A stretch of DNA of 22,880 nt from Acetatifactor sp. (GTDB taxonomy: Bacteria > Bacillota > Clostridia > Lachnospirales > Lachnospiraceae): NCBI GenBank assembly GCA_016303085.1, contig JAEDMI010000014.1, positions 1 through 22,880 on the forward strand, written 5' to 3'. The notes under the pieces were generated by a model. The model worked only from the letters and a program-made list of their open reading frames with translations. It had not been told where the DNA came from and did not search any database. Of this stretch, positions 16,225 through 22,745 are shown piece after piece. A program made the position numbers and the translations under genes. Numbering within the stretch: the stretch's first letter is position 1; each line of letters opens with the position of its first letter.

Positions 16225-16253
16225 TAGTATGTACCCGGCGAAAAAAATTATTC
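16225..16253 (-). promoter_or_regulatory. Candidate forespore (sigma-F/sigma-G) promoter for sigG
   Basis: On the minus strand GAATA (complement of 16249-16253) and CATACTA (complement of 16225-16231) fit the sigma-G consensus GHATR and CATWHTA, with a 17-bp spacer where about 18 is usual. The extended -10 also fits the related sigma-F pattern at 9 of 10 positions. Transcription would begin about 37 bases before the sigG start codon. These consensuses are short, so confidence is moderate. Confidence 0.5.
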
Positions 16254-16331
16254 CGCTTTGAGAGACGATATTTTGTTCTGACGGGGATGGCAGCGGCATA
16301 TACTGTTAAAAAGCGGATTCCGGGGTGTACT

Positions 16332-16565
16332 ATGCTTTTTTCCGAACTGAAATGTAAGGATGTCATCAACGTTAAGAATTGCAAAAAGCTGGGCAGGGTA
16401 TGTGATCTGGAGTTTGACTCCTGTAGCGGATGTATTTGCAAAATCATGGTTCCGGGCAACAATAAAGTGCTGAGTTTTCTAAATTGTGAACCGAATATTG
16501 TGATTCCGTTTAAAGATATTTGCCAGATTGGGCCGGATATCATTCTGGTTGACATTCACTGTTAA
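16332..16565 (+). CDS. YlmC/YmxH-family sporulation protein (PRC-barrel-like)
   Basis: This is a 78-aa protein of the YlmC/YmxH family, small PRC-barrel-like proteins common in endospore formers and often found beside sigG. The sequence from MLFSELKCKDVINVKNCKKLG matches the family pattern of a short strand, an (I/V)NV-type segment and a (R/K)LG turn. CDLEFDSCSGCICKIMVPG follows. The reading frame stays open upstream, but the domain starts at ATG 16332, with GGGGTG a few bases before it. Five cysteines in the protein are noteworthy for so small a domain. Its biochemical role is not established. It is divergent from sigG and lies 66 bases before nrdR. Confidence 0.82.
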   Translation: MLFSELKCKDVINVKNCKKLGRVCDLEFDSCSGCICKIMVPGNNKVLSFLNCEPNIVIPFKDICQIGPDIILVDIHC

Positions 16566-16595
16566 ATATGATAAATTTAATAGTGAATAATCATA

Positions 16596-16612
16596 CATTT
16601 TTGGCAAAAATG
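16596..16612. other. Small AT-rich stem-loop before nrdR
   Basis: CATTTTT and AAAAATG form a perfect 7-bp stem around a GGC loop in the ylmC-nrdR gap. An alternative GGCA/TGCC pairing overlaps it. It lacks a following T-run, so its role is uncertain; it may be a weak terminator or chance palindrome. Confidence 0.3.
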
Positions 16613-16631
16613 CCTGAAGAGGAGAAGACCT

Positions 16632-17081
16632 ATGAAGTGTCCTTTTTGCAATCATGAAAATACAAGAGTAATTGATTCCAGACCGGCGGAGGACAATAAT
16701 TCCATCCGACGCAGACGTGTGTGCGATGAGTGCGGCAAACGGTTTACCACCTATGAAAAGGTAGAGACCATTCCGCTGATTATCATTAAGAAGGATAATA
16801 ACAGAGAAACTTATGACCGCTCCAAGATAGAAGCCGGTGTTCTCCGCGCATGTCACAAGAGACCGGTGAGCGCCCAGCAGATTACCAATCTGGTTGATGA
16901 GGTAGAGAATGAGATTACCAATATGGAAGAGAAGGAAATCTCCAGCCAGGTCATCGGAGAACTTCTGATGAACAAGCTGAAGGACTTGGACGCGGTTGCC
17001 TATGTCCGTTTTGCATCGGTCTACAGGGAGTTCAAGGATGTGAATACCTTTATGGATGAATTAAAAAAGATGCTGAAGTAG
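16632..17081 (+). CDS. nrdR: Transcriptional repressor NrdR
   Basis: NrdR senses ATP/dATP through an ATP-cone domain and represses ribonucleotide reductase genes. The 149-aa protein is standard length. The N-terminal zinc ribbon has CPFC (Cys3, Cys6) and CDEC (Cys31, Cys34), with DSRP and SIRRRRVCDECGKRFTTYE between and after. The ATP-cone covers about residues 49-139, starting IIIKKDNNRETYDRSKI. AGGAG lies 7 bases before ATG 16632. Its position after ylmC is typical of clostridia. No nrd structural gene is in this window. Confidence 0.97.
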   Translation: MKCPFCNHENTRVIDSRPAEDNNSIRRRRVCDECGKRFTTYEKVETIPLIIIKKDNNRETYDRSKIEAGVLRACHKRPVSAQQITNLVDEVENEITNMEEKEISSQVIGELLMNKLKDLDAVAYVRFASVYREFKDVNTFMDELKKMLK

Positions 17082-17105
17082 ACTAAGGTTTAGAAAAAGG
17101 AAACC

Positions 17106-17132
17106 GATATAAATAACACAGGATATAAATAA
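17106..17132 (+). repeat. Short direct repeat before the gene at 17148
   Basis: GATATAAATAA occurs twice, at 17106-17116 and 17122-17132, with a 16-base period, immediately before the AAGGAGG of the next gene. It may be a regulator site, an A/T-rich leader element or chance in AT-rich DNA. Confidence 0.5.
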
Positions 17133-17147
17133 AAAGGAGGTGAGTAC

Positions 17148-17546
17148 ATGGGTATAGACATAAGCGGTATCAGCGATTATAGCAGTTTTTTGCAGAACTA
17201 TAAGGTTCCTACAATTCCGAAAGTCAGTCTGGAGGAGGTCAGGGAACAGGAGCGTGTGGTACGTGAGGCGGCAGTTCCCGCTTCGGAACCTTCCCATGAA
17301 CTTACTTCTGTTTCTTTACCGGATCGGAAGGATGCTCCTCTGGAGGACATTTCCATCACCTTCAACAGGCAGGATGACTTCGGATACATAGGAAAGGACA
17401 GTGATATCCATTCTCTGGATGTGGAGAAGGCCATAGACGATATGAAGAAGGACCGTGTGCTGCAGCAGTATCAGTATTTTGTGGGAAGCTCCAGAAATCT
17501 GTACGCAACAGAGAGTGCTGACGGTACTGTAATACAGAAATTTTAA
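17148..17546 (+). CDS. Hypothetical protein, 132 aa
   Basis: I do not recognise this protein. It is well supported as a gene: AAGGAGG stands 9 bases before ATG 17148 and a strong terminator follows the stop. The product is soluble, without Cys or Trp, and has no signal peptide or membrane segment. It has three parts. The N-terminal stretch begins GIDISGISDYSSFLQNY. A Pro/Glu/Ser-rich middle (about 21-70) is probably flexible and includes a short helix SLEEVREQERVV. The C-terminal part has LDVEKAIDDMKKDRVLQQYQYFVG (first residues at about 90), predicted helical, and ends DGTVIQKF. It may interact with a partner through the C-terminal helix, but its function is unknown. Read-through from nrdR is possible. 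Confidence 0.8.
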   Translation: MGIDISGISDYSSFLQNYKVPTIPKVSLEEVREQERVVREAAVPASEPSHELTSVSLPDRKDAPLEDISITFNRQDDFGYIGKDSDIHSLDVEKAIDDMKKDRVLQQYQYFVGSSRNLYATESADGTVIQKF

Positions 17547-17549
17547 GAG

Positions 17550-17578
17550 ATGCCGACTGATTTTCAGTCGGCATTTTT
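17550..17578 (+). terminator. Intrinsic terminator between convergent genes
   Basis: A perfect 10-bp stem, ATGCCGACTG and CAGTCGGCAT, has the 5-base loop ATTTT and a run of five T (17574-17578). It ends the + strand transcript. It also lies just past the end of the minus-strand flippase gene, but on that strand no T-run follows the stem. Confidence 0.94.
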
Positions 17579-17582
17579 GCGC

Positions 17583-18914
17583 TTATGTACGTTTCAGAAA
17601 GCGGTAAAGACACACCAGATAAAGAATGCCCAATGTCAACTGGCTGGCCAGAAGCCCCCAGAGATATCCGGTGATGCCGAAGCGGGGGACGGCAAAAAAC
17701 ACAAAAGCGAGTCTCATCAATAGACAGATAACATTCATGACGAAAATATAGCCTGCCTTGCCAAGACCCTGCAGAATACTGGACAGGGTGGTATCCAGGT
17801 AGAGGAAGGGGCAGATAAAGCCAAGTGTGGTAATAAAGTGTCCTGCAAGGGGACTGTCAAACAGGGTGGTACCGGCCCACTTGCCAAAAAGTACAAAGAC
17901 TGTCATGCAGCATATGCCCATGAGTCCGCAATATTTTACGGTTTTTACGGTGGCTTGTCGAACAGCCTCCCGATTGCCGACAGCGTAGTTTTCCGAGATG
18001 AGAGGGAGTAGCAGGACAGCCACGGAACTGGTCAGGGCGTTGGGAAAGAAGATAAAGGGCATTGCCATACCTGTTAAAACACCGTATACGCTCAGTGCGG
18101 TAACATTGTCGTAACCGTAGAGCCGGAGCCTGGCGGGAATGGAGACGGATTCTACACTCTGGAGCAGATTCAGTACAAGCCGGTTTGCGGTCAGGGGCAG
18201 CGCCATGGAAAGCAGCCCTCTGTATAGGCAGGGCGAAGGTGCAGGTATATCCGGTACGGGCAGCCGGTGATCTTTTTGAATACAGTGCCATACGGCCGCT
18301 GCCGAATAAAGCATGGAAAACAGTTCCCCTACGGACAGGCCGAGAACTGCCACGCCGATAGAAGGCGTTTTTCCTTCCGCAAAGCAGCGGGCGGAGACGA
18401 GAAAGACGCAGCCTACCCGTGTTATCTGCTCCAACAGTTGTGAAGCTGCCGGAATCCCGGCTTTTTTTGTGCCGTAGAAGTAACCGTTGACACAGGAGTG
18501 GACGGCACTTAAGGGGATGGAGAAGGAGAGAATACGGAGCATGGAAGCGGTGCGGGGTTCCTGTATCAAACCTCCGGCAATGGGTTCGGCTCCGAAATAA
18601 ATAACAGCATTGCAAAGCAGGGACAGAGGGACGGAAATGCTCAAGCCCGCAAACATGGGGCGAAGGGAAGGCGTTTTGCTGGTGGCGCTCTGCTCCGCCA
18701 CCAACTTTGAAATAGCTGTCTGGTATCCGGCAGCGGTGAGGGAAAAAGAGATGGACAGTACAGGGCTTATCAGCTGATAAAGCCCCATCCCTTCCTCCCC
18801 GAAGAGGCGGGAGAGATAAATACGGTAAAAAAAACCGATGATGCGGCTCAGGAGTCCGGTGAGAGTGAGAACCAGAGTGCCCATAATCAGCGGATGATTT
18901 TTAACAGATTTCAT
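17583..18914 (-). CDS. SpoVB/MATE-like oligosaccharide flippase-family membrane protein
   Basis: This 443-aa polytopic membrane protein has roughly 12-14 hydrophobic segments. It belongs to the MOP superfamily branch holding SpoVB, MurJ and polysaccharide flippases. The N-terminal block GTLVLTLTGLLSRIIGFFYR, then GEEGMGLYQLISPV and GYQTAISKLVAEQ, is the SpoVB-type signature. In B. subtilis SpoVB is needed for spore cortex synthesis and is thought to flip lipid-linked precursors; family members with other cargo exist. It is slightly shorter than B. subtilis SpoVB. Its neighbours (sigG, ylmC) agree with a sporulation role, but this is inference. The ribosome binding site is weak (GGTGAT). Confidence 0.85.
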   Translation of the reverse strand: MKSVKNHPLIMGTLVLTLTGLLSRIIGFFYRIYLSRLFGEEGMGLYQLISPVLSISFSLTAAGYQTAISKLVAEQSATSKTPSLRPMFAGLSISVPLSLLCNAVIYFGAEPIAGGLIQEPRTASMLRILSFSIPLSAVHSCVNGYFYGTKKAGIPAASQLLEQITRVGCVFLVSARCFAEGKTPSIGVAVLGLSVGELFSMLYSAAAVWHCIQKDHRLPVPDIPAPSPCLYRGLLSMALPLTANRLVLNLLQSVESVSIPARLRLYGYDNVTALSVYGVLTGMAMPFIFFPNALTSSVAVLLLPLISENYAVGNREAVRQATVKTVKYCGLMGICCMTVFVLFGKWAGTTLFDSPLAGHFITTLGFICPFLYLDTTLSSILQGLGKAGYIFVMNVICLLMRLAFVFFAVPRFGITGYLWGLLASQLTLGILYLVCLYRFLKRT

Positions 18915-18964
18915 AGAATATCACCGTAGCAACGTTTTTCTTCATATATATTCTGCTTTGACGG

Positions 18965-18993
18965 TTGACAGAACATAGTGGGGGTGCTATAGT
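18965..18993 (+). promoter_or_regulatory. Sigma-A promoter for nifS-nifU
   Basis: A perfect TTGACA (18965-18970) and TATAGT (18988-18993) are spaced 17 bp apart in the divergent gap. Transcription would start near 19000 and leave about a 74-base leader before nifS. No obvious Rrf2/IscR palindrome was seen. Confidence 0.75.
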
Positions 18994-19073
18994 AGACGTG
19001 TAATTCCTAGCAGAACGGTATAGATTAAAAGATTTGCGGGACTAAGTGACAGAAAGAAAAGAGGTAAAGGTCA

Positions 19074-20255
19074 ATGATATATTTGGACAATGCGGCTACC
19101 ACAAAGACTGCGCCTGAGGTTGTGGAAACTATGTTGCCGTATTTTACGGAAAACTACGGAAACCCCAGCACCATCTATTCTCTCGGCTCCGGGGCCAAGA
19201 AGGCAGTAAATCAGGCAAGGAGAACGATTGCTGCGGCCATCGGCGCAAAACAGGAGGAGATTTATTTTACAGCCGGAGGTTCCGAGTCGGACAACTGGGC
19301 GTTAAAATGTGCGGCGGAGGCCTACGAGACAAAGGGGAAGCATATTATTACCACCAAAATCGAGCATCATGCCATTCTTCATACCTGTGAATATTTGGAG
19401 AAGAAAGGCTTTGAGGTGACTTATCTGGGAGTGGACAAGGATGGGCTGGTAGATTTGGAGGAGCTGAAGGCAGCTATCCGCCCAGACACCATTTTAATCA
19501 GTGTCATGTTTGCCAACAATGAAATCGGAACCATCGAGCCCATCGCGGAAATCGGAGCCATTGCCAGAGAGCACGGTATCCTGTTTCACACTGATGCGGT
19601 ACAGGCCTTTGGACAGATACCCATCAATGTGGATGAACTGAACGTAGACATGCTCAGCGCCAGCGGGCATAAGCTGAACGGCCCCAAGGGAGTCGGCTTC
19701 CTCTATATCCGTTCGGGTCTGAAGCTGCGCTCCCTTATCCACGGCGGAGCCCAGGAGAGAAACCGCAGGGCGGGGACGGAAAATGTGCCCGGAATTGTTG
19801 GCCTGGAAGCAGCAACTACAAGGGCATTGCGCATCATGGAGGAGAAAACGGCAAAAGAAACAGAACTTAGAAATTATCTGATAGAGAGAATCGAGAAAGA
19901 AATTCCTTATTGCCGCCTAAACGGGCACAGGACAAAGAGACTTCCGGGAAATGTGAATTTTTCCTTCCTGTTTATCGAAGGGGAATCGGTTTTGATTATG
20001 CTGGACATGAAAGGAATCTGTGCATCCAGCGGTTCTGCCTGCACCTCCGGCTCTTTGGACCCTTCTCATGTTCTGCTTGCCATCGGCTTAAAGCATGAGG
20101 AAGCTCACGGCTCTTTGAGAATGACGCTTTCGGAGGAGAATACGAAGGAAGAACTGGATTTTGTGGTGGATAATCTGAAGGAGATAGTGCAGAAACTTCG
20201 GAATATGTCACCTTTATATGAGGACTTTATAAAGAAAAATCAGAGCCGGAAGTAA
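19074..20255 (+). CDS. nifS: Cysteine desulfurase NifS/IscS family
   Basis: This PLP enzyme takes sulfur from cysteine and passes it as persulfide to a scaffold for iron-sulfur cluster assembly. The 393-aa length is normal. Visible motifs are IYLDNAATTKTAPEV at the N-terminus, GNPST, TAGGSESDNWA, EHHA (the PLP-stacking His at about 98-99) and HTDAVQAFG. The Schiff-base Lys200 is in SASGHKLNGPKGVGFL. The active-site Cys323 lies in ASSGSACTSGSLDPSHVL, a longer-loop form typical of the NifS/IscS group. AAAGG precedes ATG 19074. nifU follows 85 bases later and is the likely sulfur acceptor. Confidence 0.96.
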   Translation: MIYLDNAATTKTAPEVVETMLPYFTENYGNPSTIYSLGSGAKKAVNQARRTIAAAIGAKQEEIYFTAGGSESDNWALKCAAEAYETKGKHIITTKIEHHAILHTCEYLEKKGFEVTYLGVDKDGLVDLEELKAAIRPDTILISVMFANNEIGTIEPIAEIGAIAREHGILFHTDAVQAFGQIPINVDELNVDMLSASGHKLNGPKGVGFLYIRSGLKLRSLIHGGAQERNRRAGTENVPGIVGLEAATTRALRIMEEKTAKETELRNYLIERIEKEIPYCRLNGHRTKRLPGNVNFSFLFIEGESVLIMLDMKGICASSGSACTSGSLDPSHVLLAIGLKHEEAHGSLRMTLSEENTKEELDFVVDNLKEIVQKLRNMSPLYEDFIKKNQSRK

Positions 20256-20340
20256 AAATCGGAAGTTTAGTTTGACTGCTGCGGCCGGGAAACAATTTAT
20301 CTTGCAGAGATGAGCAGCGGAGAAATAATGGAGGAAAGAT

Positions 20341-20778
20341 ATGTACAGTGAAAAGGTAATGGATCACTTTCAGAATCCCAGAAATGTGGGAGAGATAGAA
20401 AATGCCAGCGGTGTGGGAACCGTTGGAAACGCAAAGTGCGGAGATATCATGAGGATGTTTTTGGACATCGATGAGAACGGCATCATTCGGGATGTGAAGT
20501 TTAAGACCTTCGGCTGCGGCGCTGCCGTTGCTACCAGTTCCATGGCTACGGAACTGGTAAAGGGAAAGACAATCCGGGAAGCCATGCAGGTAACCAACAA
20601 GGCGGTGATGGAAGCTTTGGACGGTCTTCCCCCGGTAAAAGTACACTGTTCCCTGTTGGCGGAGGAAGCCATTCACGCTGCCTTATGGGATTACGCGGAG
20701 AAGAATCATATCGTGATTGAAGGGCTGAAGAAACCAAAGTCCGATATCCACGAGGGTGAGGAAGAAGAGGAATATTGA
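20341..20778 (+). CDS. nifU: Iron-sulfur cluster assembly scaffold NifU/IscU-like
   Basis: This is the scaffold on which NifS-derived sulfur and iron form a cluster. The 145-aa protein is the N-terminal scaffold domain only; the ferredoxin-like and C-terminal domains of nitrogen-fixing NifU are absent. The three cluster cysteines are Cys33 (GNAKCGD), Cys59 (FGCGAA) and Cys103 (VHCSLLAEEAI). The opening MYSEKVMDHFQNPRNVGEI is typical. It ends in an acidic tail (EGEEEEEY). GGAGG lies 7 bases before ATG 20341. It is probably co-transcribed with nifS. Confidence 0.96.
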   Translation: MYSEKVMDHFQNPRNVGEIENASGVGTVGNAKCGDIMRMFLDIDENGIIRDVKFKTFGCGAAVATSSMATELVKGKTIREAMQVTNKAVMEALDGLPPVKVHCSLLAEEAIHAALWDYAEKNHIVIEGLKKPKSDIHEGEEEEEY

Positions 20779-20796
20779 TGCGAAGCAGACAATAGA

Positions 20797-20840
20797 GCAT
20801 CGCAGATGCGAGTTAAAACCCAGCTTCCGAGGGAAGTGGG
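20797..20840 (+). other. Two adjacent stem-loops between nifU and the two-component system
   Basis: The first is GCATC-GCA-GATGC (20797-20809). The second, at 20819-20840, pairs CCCA with TGGG and CTTCC with GGAAG around a GAG loop with one bulged G. GATGCGA also occurs twice (20777-20783 and 20805-20811). There is no T-run, so they are not standard terminators. They may be a processing site or part of a dispersed repeat. Confidence 0.4.
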
Positions 20841-20867
20841 AAGGAATGAGGGCAGAGGGAAAAGGGA

Positions 20868-21554
20868 ATGGAAAAATACAGAATTCTTGTGGTGGAGGAT
20901 GACACGGTTATTGCCAAACAGGTGAAAAATTATCTGGAAAAGTGGGGCTACGAGGTGTTCTGCGTAAGAGATTTTCAGAATGTGATGAAGGAATTTACCG
21001 ATGTGAGTCCACACCTTGTGCTCATGGATATCGGGTTGCCCTTTTTCAACGGACATTACTGGTGCGGGCAGATCAGGCAGGTGTCTCAGGTGCCTGTGAT
21101 TTTTGTCTCTTCGGCAGGAGACAATATGAATATCGTCATGGCGGTGAACATGGGCGGAGACGATTTCGTGACCAAGCCCTTTGAACCGGAAGTGCTGGCT
21201 GCCAAGGTACAGGCAATGCTCCGCAGAACCTATTCCTTCCGGGGACAGACCAGCGTGCTGGAATACAAGGGAATTTTGCTTGACATGACGGATGCCGCGG
21301 TGCTGATTGACGGACGGAGGCAGGAGTTGACGAAGAATGAATTCCGTATCCTGCAGCTGCTTTTGGAGAACGCAGGGCAGACTGTGTCCAGGGAGGCCAT
21401 CATGAAAAGACTCTGGGACAACGACTGCTTTGTAGATGACAATACGCTGACCGTAAACATGACCAGACTGAGAAAAAAGCTGGAGGTCTTCGGCGCGGGG
21501 GAGGTTATACATACCAGAAAAGGACTGGGCTATTGCCTGGAAAAGAGAGATTAA
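20868..21554 (+). CDS. OmpR-family response regulator, BceR-like
   Basis: This 228-aa response regulator has a receiver domain (about 4-115) and a winged-helix DNA-binding domain (about 130-225). Acidic residues Glu10, Asp11 and Asp12 and the phosphorylation site Asp54 (LVLMDIGLPFFNG) are present, with Lys103 in FVTKPFEPE. The output domain has LTKNEFRILQLLLENAGQ, then VNMTRLRKKLE and HTRKGLGYCL. Asp54 and its context, the following short-loop kinase and the ABC ATPase downstream point to the BceR group, which senses cell-wall antibiotics and induces a transporter. GAGGGAAAAGGGA precedes ATG 20868. The kinase gene starts 7 bases after its stop. Its likely operator is the phased repeat array at 22627-22674. 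Confidence 0.94.
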   Translation: MEKYRILVVEDDTVIAKQVKNYLEKWGYEVFCVRDFQNVMKEFTDVSPHLVLMDIGLPFFNGHYWCGQIRQVSQVPVIFVSSAGDNMNIVMAVNMGGDDFVTKPFEPEVLAAKVQAMLRRTYSFRGQTSVLEYKGILLDMTDAAVLIDGRRQELTKNEFRILQLLLENAGQTVSREAIMKRLWDNDCFVDDNTLTVNMTRLRKKLEVFGAGEVIHTRKGLGYCLEKRD

Positions 21555-21560
21555 AGTCGG

Positions 21561-22607
21561 ATGAAATACTGGATACAATTTTTGAGAGAAAAGAAAACAG
21601 CAATCCTGTTGTATATTGCTACGGTACTTCTGTTTTTGGTTACGGGCAGCCTTTATCATGTGGAAAACCTGAGAAAACTGCTTTATGCAACGCTTTTGAC
21701 CTTTGCACTCTGGTGTGTCGTTGGGGTGATTCAGGGGCTGAAATATGTGGACAGATGCAGAAAGCTCGAGGCGGCTGAGCGTCAGTTGGAACAGTATGGA
21801 GAGCCGGCGCTGGGAGAAGTCTTAAGCCGAAGGGAGATTTTCACTGAGTCCGGGAATGGCGCTATAGGAGTGGAGCAACGTCTGGAGCATCTGCTTTTGC
21901 AGGCTCACGAATGCTGGGAGAGAGCGCGTCTGAACGAGGAAGAGAAGGCTACCGACCGGAGAGATTATTATCTGATGTGGACTCATCAGATTAAGACGCC
22001 CATTTCCGCACTGAAGCTTTTATTGGAAAAAAACCAGGATTGCAAAGACGGATTTTTAATGCGGGAGGAACTTTTTAAGATAGAGCAGTATGCAGAGATG
22101 GTGCTCACTTTTCAGCGGCTGGACAGCATGGCATCTGACCTTGTGTTGCAGGAGTATGAACTGGTACCTCTTCTGAAACAGGCGGTGAGAAAGTATTCGG
22201 TGCTCTTTATCAACAAGGGACTGAATGTGGAGATGCCGGAGGAAAATGTGAGAATTCTCACTGATCAAAAGTGGTTTTCTTTCTGCCTGGAACAGATGCT
22301 CTCTAACAGTATCAAGTACACGGAGACCGGAGGTGTCCGCTTTGAAGTGGAAGATGGGGGGGAAAGTGTGCGTCTGATTCTGGCGGATACCGGTATCGGA
22401 ATCCGTCCGGAGGATTTGCCCCGGATTTTTGAAAAGGGTATTACGGGATATAACGGCCGCCTGGATAAAAAGTCCACGGGTATTGGTCTGTATCTCTGTA
22501 AGCAGGTTTTTGACAGATTGGGGATTGTCGTTGCGGCAGAAAGTGAAGTGGGCATTGGTACGAGGATGATTTTGACCATTCATAAGCCCGACAGGCTGAA
22601 ACAGTAG
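21561..22607 (+). CDS. BceS-like intramembrane-sensing histidine kinase
   Basis: This 348-aa kinase has two membrane segments (about 13-33 and 39-60) joined by a loop of only a few residues. That layout is the mark of intramembrane-sensing kinases, which sense through a partner transporter rather than an extracellular domain. The dimerisation and phosphoacceptor box is LMWTHQIKTPISALKLLL with His142. The ATPase domain has the N box EQMLSNSIKYTETG, G1 ADTGIGIRPEDLPRIFEKG and G2 STGIGLYLCKQ. ATG 21561 follows the regulator stop by 6 bases. The pairing with a downstream ABC transporter gene fits the BceRS-BceAB arrangement. Confidence 0.94.
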   Translation: MKYWIQFLREKKTAILLYIATVLLFLVTGSLYHVENLRKLLYATLLTFALWCVVGVIQGLKYVDRCRKLEAAERQLEQYGEPALGEVLSRREIFTESGNGAIGVEQRLEHLLLQAHECWERARLNEEEKATDRRDYYLMWTHQIKTPISALKLLLEKNQDCKDGFLMREELFKIEQYAEMVLTFQRLDSMASDLVLQEYELVPLLKQAVRKYSVLFINKGLNVEMPEENVRILTDQKWFSFCLEQMLSNSIKYTETGGVRFEVEDGGESVRLILADTGIGIRPEDLPRIFEKGITGYNGRLDKKSTGIGLYLCKQVFDRLGIVVAAESEVGIGTRMILTIHKPDRLKQ

Positions 22608-22626
22608 CACGCTTTTAATCCGCAAA

Positions 22627-22674
22627 TTTGTAAGTAACCTTACAAAAATGTAAGATTAGCGAGGGAAATGTAAG
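22627..22674. promoter_or_regulatory. Helically phased TGTAAG half-sites, probable response-regulator operator
   Basis: TGTAAG occurs at 22629-22634, 22649-22654 and 22669-22674, exactly 20 bp apart. Its reverse complement CTTACA sits at 22639-22644, exactly 10 bp after the first. The first pair forms a perfect 8-bp palindrome, TTTGTAAG-TAAC-CTTACAAA (22627-22646). The array ends 9 bp before the -35 of the ABC transporter promoter, a normal position for an OmpR-type activator. The likely ligand is the response regulator encoded at 20868. Confidence 0.65.
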
Positions 22675-22705
22675 GCAATTCGATTGCTGTACATTTCCTC
22701 TTTTT
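22661..22705 (+). terminator. Terminator-like hairpin between kinase and ABC transporter genes
   Basis: GAGGGAAATGTA (22661-22672) pairs with TACATTTCCTC (22690-22700) with one bulged G. Inside it GCAAT pairs with ATTGC around a TCG loop after a 2-by-2 internal mismatch. Five T follow (22701-22705). It would end the regulator-kinase transcript, so the transporter would need its own promoter, which overlaps this hairpin. Confidence 0.8.
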
Positions 22706-22712
22706 GTATGAT
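22684..22712 (+). promoter_or_regulatory. Sigma-A-type promoter for the ABC transporter
   Basis: TTGCTG (22684-22689) and TATGAT (22707-22712) are spaced 17 bp apart. The -35 is a weak match, as expected for an activator-dependent promoter, and the phased operator lies just upstream. Transcription would start near 22719, giving a leader of about 27 bases with AAGGAGG (22732-22738). Confidence 0.55.
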
Positions 22713-22745
22713 TGTATCAAGAAGTTAATACAAGGAGGAAAAGTG

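Noticed and set aside
18915..18960. Sigma-E promoter for the minus-strand SpoVB-like gene
   Set aside because: No CATAYAHT-type -10 is present. A TTCTGT-N17-TATATA pattern exists but its -35 is too poor to report.
19000..19073. Leader of nifS as a possible riboswitch or IscR operator
   Set aside because: The 74-base leader shows no convincing palindrome, terminator-antiterminator pair or known riboswitch core.
20706..21659. Minus-strand open frame (317 codons) opposite the response regulator
   Set aside because: It lies opposite a well-supported gene, is His/Ser/Phe-rich and has no start signal.
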